This document shows, piece by piece, positions 25,897 to 33,553 of a DNA stretch of 64,000 bases. The translations under genes were made by a program, and so were the position numbers. The number at the start of each line of letters is the position of its first letter. Position 1 is the stretch's first letter. Where the stretch lies: assembly GCF_003627995.1 (NCBI RefSeq), contig NZ_CP032707.1, positions 607,501-671,500 on the forward strand. Direction: 5' to 3'. The DNA comes from Brevundimonas naejangsanensis (GTDB taxonomy: Bacteria > Pseudomonadota > Alphaproteobacteria > Caulobacterales > Caulobacteraceae). The notes below the pieces were generated by a model. The model was not told where the DNA came from. It saw nothing but the letters and a program-made list of their open reading frames with translations, and did not search any database.

Positions 25897-25994
25897 CCTT
25901 GAAGAGCGATGCTCGTCACTGCGGAACGCCCGTTCGCCTCGCGTTAACGGCTGGCGGTCCAAGGTCTCAGCAAGAAGCGGGCCAAACGTCCGCC

Positions 25995-27539
25995 GTGGGG
26001 CTGAAGGACGTGATCGGGCAAAGGCTGGAGGTCAGACAGGGGCAGGGGCTGGTCATCACGCCCCAGCTGCAGCAGGCGATCAAGCTGCTGCAACTGTCGA
26101 ACCTCGAGCTCGAGGCCTTCGTCGAAGGGGAGCTGGAGCGCAATCCCCTGCTGCAGCGCGACGAGGGCGAGCCGGGGCCTGAGGCCGCCCCCGAGGCCGC
26201 CAACGACACCTTCCCCGCTGCCGACATGAGCAACGCCGACGACGGCGAGCTGCGCTTCGTCGAGGGTTCGGACGCCCACGCCCAGAGCCTGGACGCGCGC
26301 GCCGACGACCTCTACGGCGACGCCGCCCCCGGCGAGCGCGTCAGCGACCGCCAGGACGAACAGGCGACCGACCAGCCCGGCCTCTCGGACTGGTCCCGCG
26401 CGGGATCGGGCGGCCTGGCCGACGGCGAGGAGCGCGAGCGCCCCGATCACCGCGAAGAGACCCTGTGGGAGCATCTTCAGGCCCAGGCCTCCTCGGCCGG
26501 GTTCGGGCCCGCCGACCACGCCATCGCCCTGACCCTGATCGACGCCACGGACGAGGGCGGCTATCTGCGCGCCGACCTGGGCGAGATCGCCGAGCGGCTG
26601 GGCGTCGACGAGGCGCGCATCGAAGCGGTCCTGGCCGTCTGCCACGGCTTCGAGCCGACCGGCGTCATGGCCCGCTCGGCGCCCGAATGCCTCAAGCTGC
26701 AGCTGATCGAGCGCAACCGCTTCGACCCGGCGATGGACGCCCTGCTGGACAATCTGGAGCTGCTGGCGCGGCGCGACCTGGCGGCCCTGCGCAAGGTCTG
26801 CGGCGTCGACGCCGAAGACCTGGCCGAGATGATCGCCGAGCTGAAGGCCCTGACGCCCCGACCCGGCGCCGGCTTCGGCGGCGAACCGGCCCAGACGGTC
26901 GTGCCCGACGTCCATGTGCGCCCCGACCCGGCCGGCGGCTGGCGGGTCGAGCTGAACGCCGACACCCTGCCCCGCCTGCTGGTCGACAAGCGCTATCACG
27001 CCGTGGTGGCCGCCGGCGCCCGCTCGGAGACGGAGAAGACCTTCGTCGCCGACTGCGCCGCCCAGGCCAGCTGGCTGGTCAAGTCGCTGGACCAGCGCGC
27101 CCGCACCATCATGAAGGTGGCCTCGGAGATCGTGCGCCAGCAGGACGCCTTCCTGGCCTTCGGGGTCGAGTTCCTGCGGCCCCTGACGCTGAAGACGGTG
27201 GCCGAGGCGATCGAGATGCACGAATCGACGGTCAGCCGCGTGACCTCGAACAAATACATCGCCACCCCGCGCGGGGTGTTCGAGCTGAAATTCTTCTTCA
27301 CCGCCGCCATCCAGTCCAGCGACGGCGGCGCCGCCCACTCGGCCGAGGCCGTGCGCCAGAGGATCAAGACGCTGATCGACGCCGAGGGTGGCGACGGCGA
27401 CGTGCTGAGCGACGACCGCATCGTCGAGATCCTCAATGAGGCGGGAATCGACATCGCCCGGCGCACCGTGGCGAAATATCGCGAGGCCCTGCGAATTCCC
27501 TCGTCTATCCAGCGCCGTCGCCTGCTGCGGGCCGGCTGA
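25995..27539 (+). CDS. rpoN: RNA polymerase sigma-54 factor
   Basis: Sigma-54, needed at GG/GC-type promoters with AAA+ activators. Region I: VRQGQGLVITPQLQQAIKLL and LSNLELEAFVEGELERNPLL. An acidic region II follows, then the core-binding domain. The C-terminal DNA-binding part has KTVAEAIEMHESTVSRVTSN (helix-turn-helix) and the RpoN box ARRTVAKYREALRIPSSIQR (consensus ARRTVAKYRE). The likely start is GTG at 25995, giving 514 residues and the normal N-terminus; a TTG at 25899 would place the start beside the repeat element. hpf and ptsN follow in the classic proteobacterial order. Confidence 0.95.
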   Translation: MGLKDVIGQRLEVRQGQGLVITPQLQQAIKLLQLSNLELEAFVEGELERNPLLQRDEGEPGPEAAPEAANDTFPAADMSNADDGELRFVEGSDAHAQSLDARADDLYGDAAPGERVSDRQDEQATDQPGLSDWSRAGSGGLADGEERERPDHREETLWEHLQAQASSAGFGPADHAIALTLIDATDEGGYLRADLGEIAERLGVDEARIEAVLAVCHGFEPTGVMARSAPECLKLQLIERNRFDPAMDALLDNLELLARRDLAALRKVCGVDAEDLAEMIAELKALTPRPGAGFGGEPAQTVVPDVHVRPDPAGGWRVELNADTLPRLLVDKRYHAVVAAGARSETEKTFVADCAAQASWLVKSLDQRARTIMKVASEIVRQQDAFLAFGVEFLRPLTLKTVAEAIEMHESTVSRVTSNKYIATPRGVFELKFFFTAAIQSSDGGAAHSAEAVRQRIKTLIDAEGGDGDVLSDDRIVEILNEAGIDIARRTVAKYREALRIPSSIQRRRLLRAG

Positions 27540-27612
27540 CGCCGCGGCCAAGCGTCACCACAAATCGGTGATCGCCATTGACACCAAAGCCGGTCGGTCG
27601 CGTTCTAGGGGA

Positions 27613-28260
27613 ATGCAGATCCAAGTCAGCGGCAAGCAAGTGGATGTCGGCGAAGCGCTAGGCTCGCGCATCTCCCAGGAACTCGAAGAGGGGGTCGGCA
27701 AGTATTTCGCCCGCGGCGCCCAGGACGCCGAAGTCGTGGTGTCCAAGGATCGCCATGGCTTTCGCGTGGATTGCTGGGTGCGCCTGGCCTCGGGACAATC
27801 CCTGGTGACGACCGGTTTCGGCGGCGACGCCCACGGGGCCTTCACCGACAGCCTGGCCAAGCTGGAGAAGCGGGTGCGCCGCTACAAACGCCGGCTCAAG
27901 GACCATCATATCGGGCCCAAGGGCCTCTCGCCCGAGAAGACCGAGGACGCGGCCCGCGAAGTCGCCGCCCTGACCATCTTCCGCAACCCCGACACGGTCG
28001 AGGACGAGGAATTCGGCGAAGCCGGCCTGCCCGGCGAACCGCCGCCGGTCGGCATGGTCATCGCCGAGACCCAGGCCGAAATCCGCACCCTGACCGTGGG
28101 TCGGGCCGTGGCCGAACTGGACATGACCGGCTATCCGCTGGTGATGTTCCGCAACGCCGCCCACGGCGGCCTGGCCGTGGTCTATCGCCGCCCGGACGGC
28201 AATGTCGGCTGGATCGATCCGCAGCGTACGACCAAGGGCGCGGCGCAAGGCGTCGGCTGA
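27613..28260 (+). CDS. hpf: ribosome hibernation-promoting factor, long form
   Basis: A 215-residue HPF/RaiA protein that silences and dimerises ribosomes in stationary phase. The N-terminal domain carries MQIQVSGKQVDVGEALGSRI and the basic RVRRYKRRLKDHH; a linker of about 60 residues leads to the C-terminal dimerisation domain (VGRAVAELDMTGYPLVMFRN, YRRPDGNVGWIDP), so this is the long type that forms 100S particles without RMF. AGGGGA precedes the ATG at 27613. It lies 73 bases after rpoN. Confidence 0.93.
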   Translation: MQIQVSGKQVDVGEALGSRISQELEEGVGKYFARGAQDAEVVVSKDRHGFRVDCWVRLASGQSLVTTGFGGDAHGAFTDSLAKLEKRVRRYKRRLKDHHIGPKGLSPEKTEDAAREVAALTIFRNPDTVEDEEFGEAGLPGEPPPVGMVIAETQAEIRTLTVGRAVAELDMTGYPLVMFRNAAHGGLAVVYRRPDGNVGWIDPQRTTKGAAQGVG

Positions 28261-28338
28261 GGCCTTCCTCAGGAAGGGCGAAGGCGCTAAACAGGCCCCG
28301 CCCTTCCGCCAATGTCGGGTTCGATCTTCGGGGTAAGC

Positions 28339-28803
28339 ATGGACATCGCTGATTTGCTGTCGTCGGACGGGATCGTCCTGCGGGGCGGGGCGTCATCCAA
28401 ACGTCAGGCCCTGCACGCCGTGGCCGAGGCCTTCGGGGCCGCCTTCGACATGGACGCCGACAAGGCGTTCGAGGCTCTGCAGGAACGCGAAGCCCTGGGC
28501 TCGACCGGCCTGGGCTCGGGCGTCGCCGTGCCGCACGCCCGCATCAAGGGCCTGGACCGGGTGTGCGCCGTCTTCGTGCGCCTGGACACGCCGGTGGCCT
28601 ATGAGTCGCTGGACGATCGGCCGGTGGACCTGCTGTTCGCCCTCTTCGCGCCCCTGGACGCCGGGGCCGAGCACCTGCGCGCCCTGGCGGCGGTCTCGCG
28701 CGCCCTGCGCTCGCCGGAACTGCGCGAACAGCTGCGTCAGGCGCGGACGGTCGACGCCATCCGCGCCCTGTTCGTCAAGGACGTGTCGAAGACGGCCGCC
28801 TGA
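28339..28803 (+). CDS. ptsN: PTS IIA-like nitrogen-regulatory protein
   Basis: EIIA-Ntr of the nitrogen phosphotransferase system, 154 residues, which links phosphoenolpyruvate status to nitrogen, potassium and, in Caulobacter, ppGpp control. The phosphorylation site is the His of SGVAVPHARIKGLDR. Other family stretches are LQEREALGSTGLGSG and VDLLFALFAPLDAGAEHLRAL. GGGGTAA precedes the ATG at 28339; an upstream in-frame ATG at 28312 is less likely. The rpoN-hpf-ptsN order is conserved in proteobacteria. Confidence 0.94.
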   Translation: MDIADLLSSDGIVLRGGASSKRQALHAVAEAFGAAFDMDADKAFEALQEREALGSTGLGSGVAVPHARIKGLDRVCAVFVRLDTPVAYESLDDRPVDLLFALFAPLDAGAEHLRALAAVSRALRSPELREQLRQARTVDAIRALFVKDVSKTAA

Positions 28804-28834
28804 GCGGCTGAAGGCGCGGCCGGGCGCCCGCGGC

Positions 28835-29089
28835 CTAGTGGACCGACATCGGCTCCAGATCGTGCGCCACGGCGGCGGCGAAGGCGGTTTCCCGATCCAG
28901 CATGACGGCCAGGCGCTCGCCGTCGGCGCCGTGCACGGCGTAGAGAATCTGATCCGGGTCGATCTCGACATCGGAGGCCGCCTCGACCCTGGCGTCGGCC
29001 AGGACGTCGGAGGCGCGGATGGCGCGGACATAAACCAGGTCCGGGGCGCCGAAATCGGCGAAGTCCTTCGTATTCATAATGGGCGTCAT
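28835..29089 (-). CDS. DUF1150 family protein
   Basis: An 84-residue acidic protein of the alphaproteobacterial DUF1150 family, function unknown. It contains FGAPDLVYVRAIRASDVLA, the central IDPDQILYAVHGADGERLA and DRETAFAAAVAHDLEPMSVH (the family ends with a similar His-containing tail). AAGGAGG lies at correct spacing before the ATG at 29089. It is 58 bases downstream of hsp20 on the same strand, the usual pairing, which hints at a heat-shock role (inference). Confidence 0.88.
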   Translation of the reverse strand: MTPIMNTKDFADFGAPDLVYVRAIRASDVLADARVEAASDVEIDPDQILYAVHGADGERLAVMLDRETAFAAAVAHDLEPMSVH

Positions 29090-29147
29090 AAGACCGCCTC
29101 CTTACGCTTGACTAAACGCCTGGAAACCCAGGCGGTTCGACAGGCCC

Positions 29148-29567
29148 TCAGCCCGTCGTGATGGGGATGCGTCGCACGCTGCGCTCCTGTTCGGGACGGA
29201 TCAGATCGACATGCAGCAGGCCGTGCTCCAGCCGCGCGCCCGCGATCTCGAGCCCGTCGGCCAGGACGAAGCTGCGGACGAAGCCGCGCGCCGCGATGCC
29301 ACGGTGCAGGAAGGCCTGTTCCCCGCGCCCGGCGTCCTCGCGCTTGCCGGTGATGGTCAGCTGCCGCCCTTCGACGGTGACCGCCAGCTCCTCGGGCGTG
29401 AAGCCCGCGACGGCCAGGGTGATGCGCACGGCCGCATCGCCGAGCTGTTCGACGTTATAGGGCGGATAGGACTCGGCCGCCGCCTTGGCGGCCCGGTCGA
29501 TCAGGGCCCGCGTATGGTCGAAGCCGAGCAGGAAGGGGCTGTCGAACGGCATGGGGCGTGCGGTCAT
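29148..29567 (-). CDS. small heat-shock protein Hsp20
   Basis: A 139-residue ATP-independent holdase of the IbpA type. The alpha-crystallin domain spans about 35-125, with YNVEQLGDAAVRITLAVAGF, EELAVTVEGRQLTITGKR, FLHRGIAARGFVRSFVLADG and LEHGLLHVDLIRPE. The terminal RRIPITTG carries the I-x-I motif used in oligomer assembly. GAGGA precedes the ATG. A sigma-32-like promoter candidate lies upstream. Confidence 0.94.
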   Translation of the reverse strand: MTARPMPFDSPFLLGFDHTRALIDRAAKAAAESYPPYNVEQLGDAAVRITLAVAGFTPEELAVTVEGRQLTITGKREDAGRGEQAFLHRGIAARGFVRSFVLADGLEIAGARLEHGLLHVDLIRPEQERSVRRIPITTG

Positions 29568-29640
29568 GGGTCCTCACTTGCGAAGCGACCTCGGCCGTCT
29601 GGCCTCTCCCGGAATCGGCGAAAGGTCCGGCCGCACCATG

Positions 29641-29670
29641 AAATGGGAAGACGCGGCCCCCCGGTCAACG
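29641..29670 (-). promoter_or_regulatory. possible heat-shock (sigma-32) promoter of hsp20-DUF1150
   Basis: On the minus strand CGTTGACC is followed after about 16 bases by CCCATTT, close to the sigma-32 -10 (CCCATnT) but with a weak -35. It is 74 bases before the hsp20 start, leaving room for a structured leader. Confidence 0.35.
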
Positions 29671-29759
29671 GCTGACGTCGTTCACGCGTCATACAGGTTG
29701 GAACCGCCACCGTAGAGGTCGCGTTTTCGCCAGATCATCAACCCTCGAAAGAATTCTCC

Positions 29760-30434
29760 ATGCGCGCCAAGCTCGCCGTCGTCGGCCTAAGCATCGCCGC
29801 CCTGCTGGGGGCCGCAGCCTGCACCACCACCGATCCCTACAGCTCGACGCCCCGCCGCAACAACACCGGCACCGGGGCCATCGCCGGCGCCGTGGGCGGC
29901 GCCCTGCTGGGCTATCTGACCAACACCTCCAGCGGCGAGCAGGGCCGCAAGAACGCCCTGATCGGCGCGGGCGTCGGCGCCCTGGCCGGCGCGGGCGTGG
30001 GCCAGTACATGGATCGTCAGCAGCGCGCCCTTGAGGCCGAGCTGTCGGGTACCGGCGTCGGCGTGGCGCGTCAGGGCGAGAACCTGATCCTGCGCATGCC
30101 CTCCGACGTGACCTTCGCCACCAACCAGTCGTCGATCGACACCCGCTTCCTGCCGGTCCTGGACGACGTGGCCAAGGTCCTGAACGAGTATGACCGCTCG
30201 CTGGTCGACGTGATGGGCCACACCGATTCCTCGGGCGGCGACGCCATCAACCAGCCGCTGTCGGAACGCCGCGCCTCCTCGGTCGCCTCCTATCTGATCC
30301 AGCGGGGCGTGATGCGCGAGCGCCTCTATGTCGCCGGCATGAGCGCGCGCAACCCGATCGCCTCCAACGACACGGCCGAGGGCAAGGCCCAGAACCGCCG
30401 CGTCGAGATCCTGATCCGCCCCTTCAAGGGCTGA
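29760..30434 (+). CDS. OmpA-family lipoprotein with glycine-zipper domain
   Basis: A 224-residue outer-membrane lipoprotein anchored to peptidoglycan. The signal ends in a lipobox, LGAAACTTT (Cys at about residue 21). Next come glycine-zipper helices (GAIAGAVGGALLGYLT and LIGAGVGALAGAGVGQYMDR), then an OmpA C-terminal domain with LILRMPSDVTFATNQSSI, VMGHTDSSGGDAINQPLSERRA and the peptidoglycan-binding Asp and Arg in this stretch, ending KAQNRRVEILIRP. It resembles YiaD. A terminator follows. Confidence 0.93.
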   Translation: MRAKLAVVGLSIAALLGAAACTTTDPYSSTPRRNNTGTGAIAGAVGGALLGYLTNTSSGEQGRKNALIGAGVGALAGAGVGQYMDRQQRALEAELSGTGVGVARQGENLILRMPSDVTFATNQSSIDTRFLPVLDDVAKVLNEYDRSLVDVMGHTDSSGGDAINQPLSERRASSVASYLIQRGVMRERLYVAGMSARNPIASNDTAEGKAQNRRVEILIRPFKG

Positions 30435-30456
30435 TCGCGGGTCATGCGAGACGAAG

Positions 30457-30487
30457 AAGGGGCGGCCCGCTCGGCGCCGCCCCTTTT
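30457..30487 (+). terminator. intrinsic terminator after the OmpA lipoprotein gene
   Basis: AAGGGGCGGC at 30457-30466 pairs with GCCGCCCCTT at 30476-30485, running into six T. Confidence 0.9.
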
Positions 30488-30571
30488 TTGTGGGCCGGGC
30501 CGGGGGCGCTCCCCGCCCCGCCCTTGCTTAAAGGCCCGACAGTCGCCTTCCTGTCCCCAGGGGAGATTCGG

Positions 30572-30688
30572 ATGGACGACGACGGCCTGGGCAGGGCGAT
30601 GAAACTGGTCGGGATCGCCACGGCGTCGGCGGTGGCGGTCGCCGCTGCGGTGATCACGGCGGGCCGCGCCCTCTTCTTCCAGCTCTAG
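30572..30688 (+). CDS. possible 38-residue single-pass membrane peptide
   Basis: A short frame beginning MDDDGLGRAMKLVG and continuing with one hydrophobic segment (IATASAVAVAAAVITAG) before a stop at 30686-30688. AGGGGAGA stands about 7 bases before the ATG, a strong ribosome site, and the acidic-then-hydrophobic layout is that of a small inner-membrane protein. It has no family I know and is followed by the convergent ugd gene. Without conservation data it remains tentative. Confidence 0.4.
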   Translation: MDDDGLGRAMKLVGIATASAVAVAAAVITAGRALFFQL

Positions 30689-30698
30689 GCCGCGTTTC

Positions 30699-32015
30699 CT
30701 AGGCGGCGTCCAGGGGGCGGCCGATGGAGAAGTAGCGGAAACCGCGCGCCCGCATGTCCTCCGGACGATAGACGTTGCGCAGGTCGACCATGACCGGCTG
30801 CTTCAGCAGCAGCTTGATCCGGTCCAGGTCCAGGGCGCGGAACTGGTTCCACTCGGTCAGGATCACAGCGACGTCGGCGCCGGCCAGGGCCTCGTAGGGC
30901 CCCTCCTTGAAGACCACGCCGTCCAGAAGCTTGGCCGCCTCCTCCATCCCCTCGGGATCGAAGGCCTGGACCGTCGCGCCGCGCGCCATCAGGGCCGGGG
31001 CCACGTCCAGCGAGGGGGCGTCGCGCATGTCGTCGGTGTTGGGCTTGAACGTCAGGCCCAGCAGGGCGACCGTCTTGCCCTTCAGGTCGCCGCCCAGGGC
31101 CTCGGCGACGCGGTCGGCCATGGCCTTCTTGCGCGCGTGGTTGATCGCCACCGTGGTCTCGATCAGCTTCAGCGGGGAGCCGGCGTCGGTCGCCGTGCGC
31201 ACCAGGGCCAGGGTGTCCTTGGGGAAGCAGGAGCCGCCGTAACCCGGCCCGGCGTGGAGGAATTTCGAGCCGATGCGGTTGTCCAGGCCGATGCCGCGGG
31301 CGACCTGCTGCACGTCGGCGCCGACCGCCTCGCACAGATCGGCGACCTCGTTGATGAAGGTGATCTTCATGGCCAGGAAGGCGTTCGCCGCATATTTGAT
31401 CAGCTCGGACGTGCGCCGTCCGGTGAACATGATCGGCGTCTCATTGAGGTTCAGCGGCCGATAAAGCTCGGCCATGACGGCGCGGGCGCGCTCATTGTCC
31501 GTGCCGACGACGACGCGGTCGGGGCGCTTGAAGTCGCCGATGGCGGCGCCTTCGCGCAGGAACTCTGGGTTGGAGACGACGGCGAAATCGGCGTCGGGCC
31601 GACGGGCGCGGATGATGCGCTCGATCTCGTCGCCCGTGCCGACGGGGACGGTGGACTTGGTCACCACGACGGTGAAGCCGTCCATCAGGTCGGCGATCTC
31701 CTCGGCCGCGGCATAGACGTAGGACAGGTCCGCATGGCCGTCGCCGCGCCGCGACGGCGTGCCCACGGCGATGAAGACGGCGTCGGCCGCGCGGATCGCC
31801 TCGGCCCCGTCGACGGCGAAGGCCAGCCGCCCGTCGCGGACGTTGCTGGCCACCAGGTCGTCGAGCCCGGGCTCATAGATGGGCATGACGTTCTGGTGCA
31901 GGCGCTCGATCTTGGAGGCGTCCTTGTCGACGCAGGTCACCGTATGGCCGAAGTCGGCGAAACAGGCTCCGGACACCAGGCCGACATAGCCCGTTCCGAT
32001 CATGGCGACGCGCAT
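30699..32015 (-). CDS. ugd: UDP-glucose 6-dehydrogenase
   Basis: Oxidises UDP-glucose to UDP-glucuronate with two NAD+, giving a precursor for acidic surface glycans. 438 residues, cytoplasmic. N-terminal Rossmann MRVAMIGTGYVGLVSGACFA, substrate loops FIAVGTPSRRGDG and VVVTKSTVPVGTGDE, catalytic Cys in GPGYGGSCFPKDTLAL, and the C-terminal NAD fold KTVALLGLTFKPNTDDMRDA. GDP-mannose dehydrogenases are close relatives, but the KSTVPVGTG and loop lengths favour the UDP-glucose enzyme. It lies downstream of a terminated porin gene. Confidence 0.93.
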   Translation of the reverse strand: MRVAMIGTGYVGLVSGACFADFGHTVTCVDKDASKIERLHQNVMPIYEPGLDDLVASNVRDGRLAFAVDGAEAIRAADAVFIAVGTPSRRGDGHADLSYVYAAAEEIADLMDGFTVVVTKSTVPVGTGDEIERIIRARRPDADFAVVSNPEFLREGAAIGDFKRPDRVVVGTDNERARAVMAELYRPLNLNETPIMFTGRRTSELIKYAANAFLAMKITFINEVADLCEAVGADVQQVARGIGLDNRIGSKFLHAGPGYGGSCFPKDTLALVRTATDAGSPLKLIETTVAINHARKKAMADRVAEALGGDLKGKTVALLGLTFKPNTDDMRDAPSLDVAPALMARGATVQAFDPEGMEEAAKLLDGVVFKEGPYEALAGADVAVILTEWNQFRALDLDRIKLLLKQPVMVDLRNVYRPEDMRARGFRYFSIGRPLDAA

Positions 32016-32122
32016 GGACTACTCCTCTTTACAACGGTCCCTGCCGCAATAGCCCCGGCGGCGACGGTCCGCCAGCGCGCCGTCCGCCGCAGGCCAGAGA
32101 AAACTCAGGGAAAAAGCCAAAG

Positions 32123-32158
32123 AAAAAGGACGGCCGATCCGCACAGGATCGACCGCCC
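32123..32158 (-). terminator. terminator of the OmpA-like porin gene
   Basis: On the minus strand GGGCGGTCGATCC, loop TGTGC, then GGATCGGCCGTCC (two G-U pairs), followed by TTTTT. It lies between the porin stop and the ugd start. Confidence 0.85.
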
Positions 32159-32215
32159 TTATTGTCTTTCAACCTTTCAGGTCTCGGGGGCCGATCACGA
32201 CCGGCCCCCTTGATC

Positions 32216-33382
32216 CTAGAAGTTGATGTCGACGGTGGCGCGACGGTTCAGCGGCTCGCGCACGCCGTCGGCCGTCGGCTTGGCCAGGGCGGTTTCACCC
32301 TTGCCGTCCAGCGAGATCACGCCGCCGTTGACGCCTTGGGCGACCAGGGCGTCAGCCACGGTGCGCGCACGGCGGTTCGACAGGCCCAGGTTGTAGGCGG
32401 CCGAACCCGAGGTGTCGGTGTAGCCGACGACCAGGACGCGGGTCGGAGCGCCCGACTTGGCGTAGTTGGCGGCCTGCGTCACCACCGAGCGGGCTTCCGC
32501 CGTCAGGTCCGAGCGGTCCCAGTCGAAATAGACCACGAACTGACGCGCGGCCGGCTTGGCCGGAGGCGGCGGAGGCGGCGGCGGCGGGGGCGGGGGGGGC
32601 GGCGGGGGCGGCGGGGGCGGCGGCGGGGGCGGCGGCGGCGGGGCCACCGGCTCGGCGCCGAACGCATAGCGCAGGCCCAGGGTCACGGTGTGCGACTGGT
32701 CATAGTCGCCCGACATGATGCCGAAGGGCACATTGCCCGTGCCCGCGACGCGCGTATCGAACTCCATGTCGCCGGTCAGGTAGCGATAGGTCAGGTCGAT
32801 GTTGGCGCGGTCCGAGACGGCCCAGGCCAGACCGGCGATCGCCTGGGCGGCGAACTTGGTCGAGGTGTCGTCAGCGGCGAAGCTGACGGCCGGGGTCTGG
32901 CGCAGGCGGCCGACGACGTCGGTGTTGACGCGGTTCGCGCCCACGCCCAGGCCCACGAACGGACGGATGGTCCAGTCCGGCGAGCCGAAGTCATAGATGA
33001 CGTTGGCCATCAGCGTCGTGGACGTGATGTCGCCATCGGGCGAGTGACAAGGGCCGGTGGCCGGCGTCAGGTTGCACAGGCCTTGCGCGCCCGACACGGC
33101 GCGCACCGTGCCGATGTCGCCCGAGCGGTAGCCGCCTTCGAGTTCGACGCGCCAGTTCGGATTGAAACGGTAGCCGAGGCGAGCGAAGGCCGCCCAGCCG
33201 TCGTTCACTTCCCAGTTCCAGTTGGCGCCGTTGGTGGACGCTTCCGTGTTGATGTCGTCAATGACGTGGTAGCCGGCGTCGATCGCGCCGTACCAGCCAT
33301 CGGGCTCCGCCGAGGCGGCGCCGGCCGACAGGGCCAGGGCGACCGCCGCGCTCGACGCCAGGATCAAACTCTTGACACGCAT
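32216..33382 (-). CDS. OmpA-like outer membrane protein with long polyproline linker
   Basis: A 388-residue outer-membrane protein. Signal peptide MRVKSLILASSAAVALALSA cleaved near ASAEPDGW; an eight-stranded barrel of about 200 residues (GWYGAIDAGYHVIDD, FVGLGVGANRVN, LTYRYLTGDMEFDTR, TLGLRYAFG); an uninterrupted run of about 30 prolines encoded at about 32563-32643; then an OmpA peptidoglycan-binding domain (FVVYFDWDRSDLTAEARSVV, VVGYTDTSGSAAYNLGLSNR, NRRATVDINF). The ATG at 33382 has GGAGGG ten bases upstream. The linker would span the periplasm from barrel to cell wall. A terminator follows. Confidence 0.93.
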   Translation of the reverse strand: MRVKSLILASSAAVALALSAGAASAEPDGWYGAIDAGYHVIDDINTEASTNGANWNWEVNDGWAAFARLGYRFNPNWRVELEGGYRSGDIGTVRAVSGAQGLCNLTPATGPCHSPDGDITSTTLMANVIYDFGSPDWTIRPFVGLGVGANRVNTDVVGRLRQTPAVSFAADDTSTKFAAQAIAGLAWAVSDRANIDLTYRYLTGDMEFDTRVAGTGNVPFGIMSGDYDQSHTVTLGLRYAFGAEPVAPPPPPPPPPPPPPPPPPPPPPPPPPPPAKPAARQFVVYFDWDRSDLTAEARSVVTQAANYAKSGAPTRVLVVGYTDTSGSAAYNLGLSNRRARTVADALVAQGVNGGVISLDGKGETALAKPTADGVREPLNRRATVDINF

Positions 33383-33553
33383 GGGATGCGGCCCTCCGAG
33401 ATCTGTTTCAGATGGACGACGCGGAGCATCGTCTGCCATCTGCATAACAGCGCTGCCGTATCCGGTCGAGCCGGAAACTAAGCCGTTACGGTGCGTTGCA
33501 ACACCACCGTGTCCTGGCAGCTACAAGGTGTGAATAAAATTTGTATGCCGCCT

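Noticed and set aside
25899..25994. N-terminal extension of RpoN from a TTG codon
   Set aside because: Extra residues do not fit the sigma-54 N-terminus and begin at the edge of a repeat element; GTG 25995 gives the conserved start.
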